From: Halococcus salsus
GTDB taxonomy: Archaea; Halobacteriota; Halobacteria; Halobacteriales; Halococcaceae
Direction: 5' to 3'
Assembly: GCF_009900715.1 (NCBI RefSeq)
Contig: NZ_JAAAJC010000004.1
Coordinates: 62,001-126,000 of the forward strand
DNA: 64,000 nucleotides
Positions 8,895-16,937 of this stretch are shown piece by piece; within the stretch, counting starts at the first letter, position 1; the number at the start of each line of letters is the position of its first letter. The position numbers were made by a program, and so were the translations under genes. The notes beneath the pieces were generated by a model that saw only the letters and a program-made list of their open reading frames with translations, was not told where the DNA came from and did no database searches.

Positions 8895-9740
8895 GTGCAG
8901 CTCATCGTCCACGGTGGAGCCAGCGAGACGCCCGACGAACCCGACCGACGGCAGGCGGTCCTCGACGAAGCCGTCGCGGTCGGTGCCGAGGAAGCTACCC
9001 CCGCAGCGGCGGTCGTGAGCGCGGTCGGCGTGCTCGAATCCAGCCCACGGTTCAACGCCGGCGTCGGCGGGGCGGTCCAGTCCGACGGGGTGGTCAGAAC
9101 CGACGCAGGTCTGATGACCCACGACAGGCGGGTCGGGGCGGCCTGCTCGATGCCGGGCGTCGAGCACGCCGCCGCGGTCGCCCGTCTCGTGATGGACGAA
9201 ACCCCGCACGTCTTCGTCTCGGGCGAACACGCCGTCGGGCTCGCCGACGAGTTCGGGGTCGAAATCGACGCCGACCTCACCACCGACCGAACCCGCGAGC
9301 GGTGGGCCGACGCCGATCCCCCGACGGATCCCCGTGCCCATCTCGACTGGGTTCGCGAGGAGTACGGCGGGTCGGATACCGTCGGCGCGGTCGCGGTGGA
9401 CGACGGACGGGTCGCGACCGCGACCTCGACCGGCGGGCGGTGGGCAGCGCTCGCGGGTCGCGTGGGCGACGTCCCGCAGGTCGGGAGCGGTTTTTTCGCC
9501 ACACCCGCCGGCGGCGCGAGCGCGACCGGTGCGGGCGAGGACATCGTCCGTGTGACGCTCACACGGGAGGCCGTCCGGCAGCTCGAAGCCGGCGCGAGTC
9601 CACAGACCGCTGCCGACCGGGCGCTCGCCGAGTTCGACGAGGTGACGGGATCCACGGCGGGGCTCATCGTGCTCGACGGCGAGGGGCGGGCGGGGAGCGC
9701 GTACAACTCGGCCGCGATGCAGACGAGCACCGGACCCTGA
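8895..9740 (+). CDS. isoaspartyl peptidase / L-asparaginase, Ntn-hydrolase type
   Basis: A 281-residue plant-type asparaginase. N-terminal LIVHGGAS and RFNAGVGGAVQSDG match the family. The autocleavage and nucleophile threonine is Thr162 in GGSDTVGAVAVD; cleavage before it would give an alpha subunit of ~161 and a beta subunit of ~120 residues. Such enzymes remove isoaspartyl dipeptides or hydrolyse Asn. It is 40 bp upstream of the methionine aminopeptidase gene in the same direction, so the two peptide-turnover genes probably share a transcript. Confidence 0.88.
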   Translation: MQLIVHGGASETPDEPDRRQAVLDEAVAVGAEEATPAAAVVSAVGVLESSPRFNAGVGGAVQSDGVVRTDAGLMTHDRRVGAACSMPGVEHAAAVARLVMDETPHVFVSGEHAVGLADEFGVEIDADLTTDRTRERWADADPPTDPRAHLDWVREEYGGSDTVGAVAVDDGRVATATSTGGRWAALAGRVGDVPQVGSGFFATPAGGASATGAGEDIVRVTLTREAVRQLEAGASPQTAADRALAEFDEVTGSTAGLIVLDGEGRAGSAYNSAAMQTSTGP

Positions 9741-9779
9741 GAACGCCAGACCTTTTGCTCGAACCGGCGTAGTCGGCGT

Positions 9780-10679
9780 ATGAGCGACGAATCGGTGGAC
9801 CTCGAAGCCGAGCAGTACGAGAAACACCGCGAAGCGGGCGCGATCCTCGCCCAGGTTCGTGAGGAGGCCGCCGAGCGCGTCGAGGTAGGGGTGTCCCACC
9901 TCGAGGTCGCCGAGTGGACCGAGGAACGCATCCGCGAACTCGGTGGCGAACCGGCGTTTCCCGTAAATATCTCGATCGACGAGGAGGCCGCCCACGCCTC
10001 GCCGAGCGCCGACGACGAGACCACCTTCGGCGAGGAGATGGTCAACCTCGACATCGGGGTCCACATCGACGGCTGGCTCGCCGACACCGCCGTCACGGTG
10101 GACCTCTCCGGCAATCCCGACCTCGCCGAAGCGCCCGAGCGCGCGCTCGACGCCGCGCTCGAACTCGTCGAAGCCGGTGTCGAGACGGGCACGATCGGCG
10201 CACGGATCGAGGAGGTCATCGAGGACGCGGGCTTCAAGCCGGTCGTCAATCTGACGGGGCACGGCCTCGCGCGCTGGGAGCAGCACACCCCACCGAACAT
10301 CCCGAATCGGGCGGTGAGCCAGAGCGTGACCCTCGACGTCGGCGACGTGGTCGCCGTCGAGCCCTTCGCCACCGACGGCAGCGGGAAGGTCGGCGAGGGC
10401 AACAAGGTCGAGATTTATGGACTCGACCGGGAGGGGTCGGTCCGGAACAACGACGCGCGTGCGGCGCTCGACCAGATCACCGAGGAGTTCCGGACGCTGC
10501 CGTTCGCCGCCCGGTGGCTCGACGTCGACCGCCCCGAGATGGCGCTCCGGCGACTCGAACGCCAGAACATCGTCCACAGCTACCCCGTGCTCAAGGAAGC
10601 CGAGGGGAACCTCGTGAGCCAGAAGGAACACACCGTCATCGTCACCGAGGACGGCTGCGAGATAACCACCCAGCGCTGA
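9780..10679 (+). CDS. map: methionine aminopeptidase, type II
   Basis: A 299-residue archaeal type II enzyme removing the initiator Met. The metal ligands are visible: Asp in LDIGVHIDGW, Asp in LADTAVTV, His in LTGHGLARW, Glu in VAVEPFATDG and Glu in VTEDGCEITTQR at the C-terminus. The type II insertion between GHG and VEPF (about residues 165-240) is present. It follows the isoaspartyl peptidase gene by 39 bp. Confidence 0.95.
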   Translation: MSDESVDLEAEQYEKHREAGAILAQVREEAAERVEVGVSHLEVAEWTEERIRELGGEPAFPVNISIDEEAAHASPSADDETTFGEEMVNLDIGVHIDGWLADTAVTVDLSGNPDLAEAPERALDAALELVEAGVETGTIGARIEEVIEDAGFKPVVNLTGHGLARWEQHTPPNIPNRAVSQSVTLDVGDVVAVEPFATDGSGKVGEGNKVEIYGLDREGSVRNNDARAALDQITEEFRTLPFAARWLDVDRPEMALRRLERQNIVHSYPVLKEAEGNLVSQKEHTVIVTEDGCEITTQR

Positions 10680-10800
10680 ACTGACCGCTCCGGCCGACGA
10701 ACGGAACCGAGGTGGTGCTCGTCGTTTCGCTGTTCGTCACCCTCAACGGGTCGCTGGGGACCGAACGGGAGCACTCCACGATAGTCGGTGACCGAGGGAG

Positions 10801-11199
10801 CTACTCGGCACTAAGCGGGGGATATGCCACTTCCCACCGGTGGTCGTCGGGATCGGCGAAGTAGCCGGAGTACCCACCCCAGAAGGTCTCCTGAGCCGGT
10901 TTCACGATACGTCCACCCGAAGCCGCTGCCTCGTCGAGAACCGCGTCGACCGCCTCCTTCGTCGATACGTTGTGGGCGATGGTGACCCCGGAGAAACCGC
11001 CGTCGTCCGTGGCCGCTGCGTCTTCGGCGAGCAGGTCCTTCGGGTAGAGCGAGAGCCACGCGCCGTCGAGGGAGAAGAACGCGACATCGCTGTCGTCCGC
11101 CCGGTCCTGCATCGGCAACCCGAGACCGTCCCGGTAGAATCGGATGGAGCCGGCGAGGTCCGATACACCGAGCGTGAGGAGCGTGATCCGTGGATCCAT
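10801..11199 (-). CDS. VOC (glyoxalase/bleomycin-resistance fold) family protein
   Basis: A 132-residue protein with two beta-alpha-beta-beta-beta modules: LLTLGVSDLAGSIRFYRDGLGL at the N-terminus and GYSGYFADPDDHRWEVAYPP at the C-terminus, the pattern of VOC dioxygenase/lyase-fold proteins. Members bind a divalent metal and small substrates or antibiotics; the actual substrate is not predictable. The stretch between it and map (10680-10800) holds no gene or clear signal. Confidence 0.8.
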   Translation of the reverse strand: MDPRITLLTLGVSDLAGSIRFYRDGLGLPMQDRADDSDVAFFSLDGAWLSLYPKDLLAEDAAATDDGGFSGVTIAHNVSTKEAVDAVLDEAAASGGRIVKPAQETFWGGYSGYFADPDDHRWEVAYPPLSAE

Positions 11200-11324
11200 A
11201 GGAGGGAGAGGGGGGCAGTGACGATAAGCCGTCTCGACGGACCGGCCGATCGACGCGAGCGATCACGTCGTGAACGTGGGGAGAAGTCCTCACGGGGCCG
11301 ACGACACCGACCGCGCTTCCCCGT

Positions 11325-12689
11325 CTATTCGATCGGGTTCGTGCGCACCACCGTCAGGTCCCTGTCGGGACCGATGCCGACGGCGTAGACGGGCGTGTCG
11401 AGTTCGTCGCCGAGGTAGTCGAGATACGTCCGCGCGTTCTCGGGGAGCGCGTCGTAGCCGCTTTCGGCGACCGCCTCCCAGTCGGCGTCCGGCCAGCCCT
11501 CGAACTCCCGGAGGACCGCCTCGCACTCGCTCCAGCGCTCGGTGGTCGCGGGCATCGTGCGCCGTTCCTCGCCGTCGAGGTCGTAGGCGTGGCCGACCTT
11601 CACCTCGTCGAGCCCCGCGAGGGTGTCGATGTGGTTGACCGCGAGACCGGTGAAGCCGCTGGCGCGGGTCGCGTGCCGGAGCATCGGCATGTCGAGCCAG
11701 CCGACGCGGCGCGGTCGGCCCGTGACGGTACCGTACTCGCCACCCTCGTCGCGGATGTAGCTCGCGAGCTCCTCCTTGTCGTCGTCCGCGTCGCCTTCGT
11801 AGCCGGGTGTGTCGCCCTCGACGCCGGCGAGTTCGGTCGGCATCGGACCGCTCCCGACGCGGGTGAGGTAGGCCTTGACGACCCCGACGACCTCGCCGTC
11901 GCCGACGACGGAGGGGCCGAGTCCCGTTCCCGTCGCGGCACCACCCGCGGTGGGGTTCGAGGAAGTCACGTAGGGGTAGTTGCCGTGGTCGATGTCGATC
12001 AGCGTCCCCTGTGCGCCCTCGAACATGACCCGCTGGTCGTCGTCGAGGCGGTCGGCGAGGAACTCGCCGGCGTGGACGAGCATCCCCTCGGTTTCGAGGC
12101 GCTCGGCGTACTCGTGGTACTCCTCGTAGAGGGCGTTGACGTCGAACTCGTCGCCGACCTCGGCCCCGAAGACCTCCTCGGCGAGCGCGCGTTTCTGCGG
12201 GACGACGTACTCCAGTTTGTCCCGGAGAACGTTCGAGTCGACGAGGTCGCCGACGCGAAGGCCGCGCCGTCCCGCCTTGTCCTCGTAGGTCGGCCCGATA
12301 CCGCGGCCGGTGGTGCCGACGACCTCGCCGCCTTCGTCCTTCGCCGTCTCCTCGATGCCGTCGAGGACGCGGTGATAGGGGAAGATCACGTGTGCGCGAC
12401 GGGCGACCCGAACGTCCGGGTCGAGGCCGCGCTCGCGGAGCGCGTCGATCTCCTCGAATAGCGTGGCGGGGTTGACGACGCAGCCGTTGCCGAGCACGCC
12501 GGTCTTGCCGCGGACGACGCCGCTCGGCACGAGCGAGAGTTTGTAGGTCTCGCCCTCGTGAACGACGGTGTGGCCGGCGTTGTCGCCGCCCTGGTACCGA
12601 CAGACGACGTCGACGTGCTCGCTCCAGCGGTCGACCATCCCGCCTTTGCCCTCGTCGCCGAGCTGTGCGCCGACGATGGTGACTGTCAT
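11325..12689 (-). CDS. purA: adenylosuccinate synthetase
   Basis: A 454-residue enzyme converting IMP and Asp to adenylosuccinate with GTP. The P-loop region GAQLGDEGKGG starts at residue ~7; TTGRGIGPTYEDKAGR, GAQGTLIDIDHGNYPYVTSSN and the C-terminal NHIDTL segment are all typical. The start ATG at 12689 (MTVTIVGAQ) was chosen; a longer frame to 12833 adds 48 Arg-rich residues with no family counterpart. An acidic insertion near residue 295 (YEGDADDDKEE) is a halophilic feature. Confidence 0.95.
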   Translation of the reverse strand: MTVTIVGAQLGDEGKGGMVDRWSEHVDVVCRYQGGDNAGHTVVHEGETYKLSLVPSGVVRGKTGVLGNGCVVNPATLFEEIDALRERGLDPDVRVARRAHVIFPYHRVLDGIEETAKDEGGEVVGTTGRGIGPTYEDKAGRRGLRVGDLVDSNVLRDKLEYVVPQKRALAEEVFGAEVGDEFDVNALYEEYHEYAERLETEGMLVHAGEFLADRLDDDQRVMFEGAQGTLIDIDHGNYPYVTSSNPTAGGAATGTGLGPSVVGDGEVVGVVKAYLTRVGSGPMPTELAGVEGDTPGYEGDADDDKEELASYIRDEGGEYGTVTGRPRRVGWLDMPMLRHATRASGFTGLAVNHIDTLAGLDEVKVGHAYDLDGEERRTMPATTERWSECEAVLREFEGWPDADWEAVAESGYDALPENARTYLDYLGDELDTPVYAVGIGPDRDLTVVRTNPIE

Positions 12690-12879
12690 GCCCGAGAGTT
12701 CGCCGTTCGGGATAAACCGATTACGGTGTGTCGACGACCGTGCTCGTGGAAACCCGACCGTTGGGCGGTCCGTGTGCGGTCGCCGTAACGCGTTCGGGAC
12801 ACAGGCCAGAAAGTATATGACATCTGCTACCAAATCCGAACGAACGGAACGAGGGGCGGGTGCTGCCGGCGGGCGTGGC

Positions 12880-12918
12880 AGAACCTTTAAAACCCTCTCT
12901 CACGAGTTAACAAGTGCC
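12880..12918 (+). promoter_or_regulatory. TATA promoter of the small wHTH gene
   Basis: The sequence ACCTTTAAAACC, centred at about 12889, lies 30 bp before the ATG at 12919. This is the canonical archaeal spacing for a transcript with almost no leader, and it decides the start at 12919 over an in-frame ATG at 12820. Confidence 0.6.
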
Positions 12919-13218
12919 ATGATAGACAGACTCGAAAAAGAGGTCGACATGCTCGAACGCCACCTCCAGGTCCTGCGAATGGTGATCGAGAGCGAACCGA
13001 TCGGTATCGTGAAGATGTCCAACGAGACGGGCTACCCCCATCACAAGGTCCGGTACTCGCTTCGCGTCCTCGAGGAGGAATCCCTGATAGAGCCCTCGAG
13101 CCAGGGCGCGATCACCACCGACCACACCGAGGAGTTCGTCGACGACCTCGACGGCAAGGTCGACGGGATCGTCGAGAAGCTCGACGGCATGAAGATCGGC
13201 ACAGCGGCCGAGGCCTGA
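12919..13218 (+). CDS. small winged-helix DNA-binding protein
   Basis: A 99-residue protein. Residues 1-20 form a helix (MIDRLEKEVDMLERHLQVL), residues ~20-65 fit a winged HTH (IVKMSNETGYPHHKVRYSLRVLEEESLIEPS), and the remainder is a charged helical tail that could dimerise. Widely conserved in haloarchaea as a putative regulator; no target is known. It converges tail-to-tail with the GNAT gene with a 1-bp gap. Confidence 0.75.
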   Translation: MIDRLEKEVDMLERHLQVLRMVIESEPIGIVKMSNETGYPHHKVRYSLRVLEEESLIEPSSQGAITTDHTEEFVDDLDGKVDGIVEKLDGMKIGTAAEA

Positions 13219-13219
13219 C

Positions 13220-13795
13220 CTACTCCTTCTGGTTCGCCCGCCACTCCCGGCGGAGCAATCCATACTGTATCGTATCGCGGTACTCGCCGTCGACGAACCG
13301 AGCCTCGCGGCCGCGACCCTCCCAGGTGAAACCGAGCGATTCGAGCACGCCGCGCGAGGCGGCGTTGTAATCGAAGGCGTGGGCCGCGATGCTGTGGATG
13401 TCGTAGGTTCGAAAGAGGCTCTCGATAGCGAGCGCGACCGCCTCCGTCCCGTAGCCTTCACCGTGATACTCCGGCGCGAGCCAGTAGGCCAGCATCGGGC
13501 GGTCCCAGTCGACGTGGGTCGCGTTGACCACGCCGATCGGGGTGGTCTCGTCCGCCGCGGGATGGCCCGGCCCCGCCCCCTCGCTATCGAGACAGACGAG
13601 GAAGTTGGCGTGGTCGTCGCTCTCAACGAACTCCTCGAAGCCCTCCTCGACTTGGTGTTCGTTCTCGTGGCCGACCATCCCGAGCGGGTAGCGGATCGCG
13701 GGGTTGGCGTGGCCACGCTGGACGAACGCGCTGTCGTCGCGTTCGATCGTCCGAAGCGTGATCCGCTCGCCGGCCTCGACGCGTGCGCCTGGCAT
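13220..13795 (-). CDS. GNAT-family N-acetyltransferase (RimJ/RimL-like)
   Basis: A 191-residue acetyltransferase. The acetyl-CoA loop is EYHGEGYGTEAVALAIE (about residue 115), and NAASRGVLESLGFTWEG is the typical motif B end of RimJ/RimL-type proteins, which acetylate protein N-termini or small amines. The start ATG at 13795 (MPGARVEAGERITLR) aligns the first beta strand with the family; an upstream in-frame ATG at 13819 adds eight residues and cannot be excluded. Substrate unknown. Confidence 0.8.
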   Translation of the reverse strand: MPGARVEAGERITLRTIERDDSAFVQRGHANPAIRYPLGMVGHENEHQVEEGFEEFVESDDHANFLVCLDSEGAGPGHPAADETTPIGVVNATHVDWDRPMLAYWLAPEYHGEGYGTEAVALAIESLFRTYDIHSIAAHAFDYNAASRGVLESLGFTWEGRGREARFVDGEYRDTIQYGLLRREWRANQKE

Positions 13796-13839
13796 ACACG
13801 ACGGTTCGAAACCCGACACATACGCGTTCCGAAACGTGA

Positions 13840-14556
13840 CTACGACGGGTCTCCGAGCAGTGAGGTCGGGTCACAGACGGTCGATTCGGGCGCTGAGTCG
13901 GTCGCGACGGCGACGTCGGCGACGGTGTCGGCGTCGGGGAACACGACGGTCGCATCGGCCATGAGCGGCGCGACGAGACCGGCGGCGACGGTGCCCGCGA
14001 GCGCGAGCGGCGCGCGGACCGCGACCGTCGTGCCGGCGTCCATGTCGGTGCGTTCGACGGCCCGTTCGGCCCCAGCGAGCAGGTCGCTGTGCGTGAACGA
14101 CCCGTCGGCCGTCGCGAGCACGGGGTCGTCGGGAGCCACCGCCGACGGCGCGAGCGTCGGGTTCTGGCTCCAGACGTCGCGCTCGAAGTAGCGCGTGCCG
14201 GGGTCGTCGGGTTCGGCCCCGTAGGCGACCGGCGTGCTCCCGGGCGGGAGGTCGAATCGGTCGGTCTCGTCGGTCGGCGCGACGACCGCTCGGAGGTCGC
14301 GTTCGTCCGAGGGGTCGAACCGGACCACCGCACCGAGCGACACGGCACCGAGGAACGCGAGCACGGCTTCGGGGGTGCGACCGACGAGACCGACGGTGTG
14401 GCCGGCCCGAACCCCGCATTGATGGAGGAGGTTGCTCACCTTCCAGGCGTTCGTGAGGAGCCGATGGCTGTCGTACTCGCGGCCCGTTCCGTCCTCCCGG
14501 AGCGCGAGGCGGTCGTCCCGGCGCTCGCGTGCGAGGAGCCCGCGAAGGGTGTCCAT
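13840..14556 (-). CDS. shortened AMP-binding (acyl-CoA synthetase-like) protein
   Basis: A 238-residue protein resembling only the N-terminal part of ANL adenylating enzymes: LALREDGTGREYDSHRLLTNAWKVSNLLHQCGVRAGHTVGLVGRTPEAVLAFLGAVSLGAVV is the acyl-CoA ligase N-domain pattern. A second similar stretch (FTHSDLLAGAERAV...VAVRAPLALAGTVAAGLVAPLMADATVVF) follows at ~145-210. The adenylation P-loop, the A5-A8 motifs and the C-terminal domain of full-length enzymes (~500-650 residues) are missing, so it is unlikely to be an active ligase. The start is ATG 14556; ATG 14583 is an alternative. Confidence 0.6.
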   Translation of the reverse strand: MDTLRGLLARERRDDRLALREDGTGREYDSHRLLTNAWKVSNLLHQCGVRAGHTVGLVGRTPEAVLAFLGAVSLGAVVRFDPSDERDLRAVVAPTDETDRFDLPPGSTPVAYGAEPDDPGTRYFERDVWSQNPTLAPSAVAPDDPVLATADGSFTHSDLLAGAERAVERTDMDAGTTVAVRAPLALAGTVAAGLVAPLMADATVVFPDADTVADVAVATDSAPESTVCDPTSLLGDPS

Positions 14557-14583
14557 GACCGGTAGTTCGAGCGGCCGGCTCAA

Positions 14584-15088
14584 AGTCCCGCCGACCGAGA
14601 CCGATCAGGCGATCGAGCCAGTGGAGAGAGGTCGATAGGTGCAGGTAGTGAAGCAGCCGATGGGTGCGGGTAGCGGAGCAGTCGGTGGTGAGGCGGTCGA
14701 TAGGTGCGGGTGGCGGGGCGGTTGGCGCGCGGCCTGCGCGCCGCCCGTCGGGCGGCGCGGAACGCCCGTGCGAGGGACGACCGAGCGCGCGAACGGAGTG
14801 AGCGGGCGAGGAAGTCGGCTGGGGAGGCTCGTGGCGCGTGGCGGAGGCGGTGCGGCGGAGAAGGTGCGGCAGTCGGTCCCCGTTCGGTCCGTTGTTCGGC
14901 TCTCGACGGTGTTCCGTGGGCATGGCGCTGTGAGACTGAGCCTCCGGGCCTCCGGGCCTTCGGGTCTCCGGGCCTCCGGACGCATCGGAAGACGGTTTCT
15001 CACGGGCCGTGAGATGCGATCCCTCATCGTCGGGCGAGATTCACGAGACTCCGCAGTCAGGAGGCGGTTCGTCCCTCGAAGAGAGGGG
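14584..15088. repeat. gene-free stretch with imperfect tandem repeats
   Basis: About 500 bp with no credible gene. Three related 24-bp units (CGATRGGTGCRGGTRGYGRRGC pattern) start at 14633, 14658 and 14698. An 8-bp unit CCTCCGGG is repeated about five times with small changes at 14941-14980. The 13-bp word CGAACGGAGTGAG near 14790 also occurs in the other two repeat-rich gaps of the window (near 7275 and 36490). Confidence 0.5.
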
Positions 15089-16207
15089 TCACGGGATGAA
15101 CTCGAACGGGATGGGTGTGAAACAGAGCACGCCGAGCGCGAAGGTGACGAACCCGAGGAGGAGGCGCTTGCTGTCGAGCGCCTCGTCGTATATCGGGGTC
15201 GTGGGACCGGCGTAGGCGAAGCCCATCGTGAACACCCCCCAGAACATCCAGAGGAAGACCGCGTTGAACGCAGCGTCCTGGACGTAGTAGAGGTAGGCCG
15301 CGAGGCCGAACAGCGCGGCGGGCACCAGCGCGCCGATGGTGGCCTGGCGCTTTCCCAGCATCGCACGCACGAGGTGGCCGCCGTCGAGCTGGCCGACCGG
15401 GATCAGGTTGAGGAAGGTCACGAACATCCCGACCCAGCCCGCGAACACGACGGGGTTCACCGTCTCCCGCCCCGGGTAGTCGAGCGGCTGGCCGACGAGA
15501 CCGGCGAGGCCGCGGATCAACACCGGATAGTGGAACTCGATGGGGAAGCCGGGGTCCGCGACCGGCGGGAGGAAGAGCCCCACGACGGTGACGAGACACG
15601 CTACCACGAGCCCCGCGAGCGGGCCGGCGACCCCGATGTCGAACAGGGTTTTCCGGTCGGGCATCCGGCCCCGCATCCGGATCACCGCCCCCATCGTGCC
15701 GATGACGTTGGGTATCGGGATGAAGTACGGGAGGCTGGCGTCGACGCCGTGATACCGGCTCAGGGCGTAGTGGCCGAGTTCGTGCACGCCGAGCACGCCG
15801 AGGACCGCCGCCGCGAACGGCCAACCGGCCAGGATGTCGAGCGGGCCGCCGACCGCGACGCCGTACCACTGGCTCCCGGCGTAGAGCGTCGAGACGACCG
15901 TGAGCCCCGCGAACAGCAGGTTGGTCCACGGAACGCCGTCGAGTCCCGTCGAGTGCGGGGTGGCGACGAGAACCTGGCGCTTCCGGGGGATCTCGACCCC
16001 GGTGAACGGGTCGCGCTCGGTGTACGTGTCGGTCGTGAGCCGCACCTCGTAACCCCGGTCGCGGAACACCGGCCAGAGACGACGTTCGAGGCGGTCGCCG
16101 GGCACCAGCGCCCGACCGTAGTACCGGAGCTGGTCGCCGTCGACCCGGCGCTGGGTGACGCGAAACAGCCCGGCGAACGCCTCGGCCGGCGGACCGCGTT
16201 CGTCCAT
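15089..16207 (-). CDS. site-2 protease family (M50) membrane metalloprotease
   Basis: A 372-residue multi-span membrane protein. The zinc-binding HELGH is at residues 142-146 inside a hydrophobic helix, and the third ligand motif NLIPVGQLDGGH is at 267-278. At least six hydrophobic segments are visible. Residues 1-80 are a soluble N-terminal domain. No PDZ domain is present, unlike the second M50 gene at 20227. Such proteases cut transmembrane segments of regulators; the substrate is unknown. Confidence 0.88.
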   Translation of the reverse strand: MDERGPPAEAFAGLFRVTQRRVDGDQLRYYGRALVPGDRLERRLWPVFRDRGYEVRLTTDTYTERDPFTGVEIPRKRQVLVATPHSTGLDGVPWTNLLFAGLTVVSTLYAGSQWYGVAVGGPLDILAGWPFAAAVLGVLGVHELGHYALSRYHGVDASLPYFIPIPNVIGTMGAVIRMRGRMPDRKTLFDIGVAGPLAGLVVACLVTVVGLFLPPVADPGFPIEFHYPVLIRGLAGLVGQPLDYPGRETVNPVVFAGWVGMFVTFLNLIPVGQLDGGHLVRAMLGKRQATIGALVPAALFGLAAYLYYVQDAAFNAVFLWMFWGVFTMGFAYAGPTTPIYDEALDSKRLLLGFVTFALGVLCFTPIPFEFIP

Positions 16208-16419
16208 TGTCGAAGCTACGTGAGGGTTCGGTATACACGTACAGACCCGCTCTCGGAGCCGACGTCAGCGGGAACCGGTGTGGGGGGGGAAACTCCTTGG
16301 GACCGTCGTGGGAACTCCATCGAACGATGGAACGCGGTGGGGAGGGCGGGTGGACCGCGGGGACGGCGACCGGCGGGATGACGGACCGGCCGCGATCGGG
16401 CGGATGGACGACCGGTGAT

Positions 16420-16665
16420 TCAGGCCGGCGCGACGCGCCACGTCGTCGCGCTGGTGTACGACCACTTCTCGATCTCGAGGGTGGTCGCCGAATCCGTGAG
16501 CTTACACATCAACGCGCCGATCTCCTTCGGCGAGAGACCGACCTCGTCCGCGATGAACTTGCTCTTGAAGTAGAGCTCGCCGTCGGCCGCGTTGCGTTCG
16601 AGGTACGCTTCGAGTCGCTGTTCTTTCGTGGTCGAGTCGACCCCGGAGGGCTGTGTCGTGCTCAT
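16420..16665 (-). CDS. small haloarchaeal DNA-binding-like protein (DUF7123-type)
   Basis: An 81-residue soluble protein with KEQRLEAYLERNAADGELYFKSKFIADEVGLSPKEIGALMCKL, which fits a compact winged-helix fold (helix, strand, then two helices). I recognise it as a conserved haloarchaeal family without known function. The ATG at 16665 (MSTTQPSG) was preferred over 16683; a TATA-like GTATAATACATGG at about 16695-16707 on the minus strand is correctly placed for it. Confidence 0.65.
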   Translation of the reverse strand: MSTTQPSGVDSTTKEQRLEAYLERNAADGELYFKSKFIADEVGLSPKEIGALMCKLTDSATTLEIEKWSYTSATTWRVAPA

Positions 16666-16937
16666 TGTGGCGTCCACTTGCATCCAGAGCGTACCATGTA
16701 TTATACCCGACAGATGCTTCGGGTCGCTTCGGGTCCCTTCAGTCGCAAAATCGGTTGTGGAGTGATTTCACGACGCTTCGAGAAACCGTTAGACGTTTTA
16801 TCGAGCCGATACAGATATTTGATCTATATTTCTATCGTGAGAGAATCCTGCGCGGAGTGCGCGCTCGTCGGGCGGGGAGATCGGTATTTAGCGGCAAAAT
16901 AGCCTCGTTCCTGTGCGGGTCGAGGGGCCGCCGCGGT
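16666..16937. other. AT-rich intergenic stretch
   Basis: About 270 bp, markedly richer in A/T than the flanks, especially 16780-16850 (runs such as GATATTTGATCTATATTTC). It separates the 3' end of the MobB-MoaE fusion from the 5' end of the small DUF7123-type gene. Besides the promoter of the latter, nothing is recognised in it. Confidence 0.5.

Noticed and set aside
8811-10631. 606-codon frame on the minus strand opposite the peptidase and map genes
   Set aside because: Antisense shadow; both plus-strand genes have complete family motifs.
14941-14980. CRISPR-like array
   Set aside because: The repeat unit is 8 bp with no spacers; it is a simple tandem repeat.
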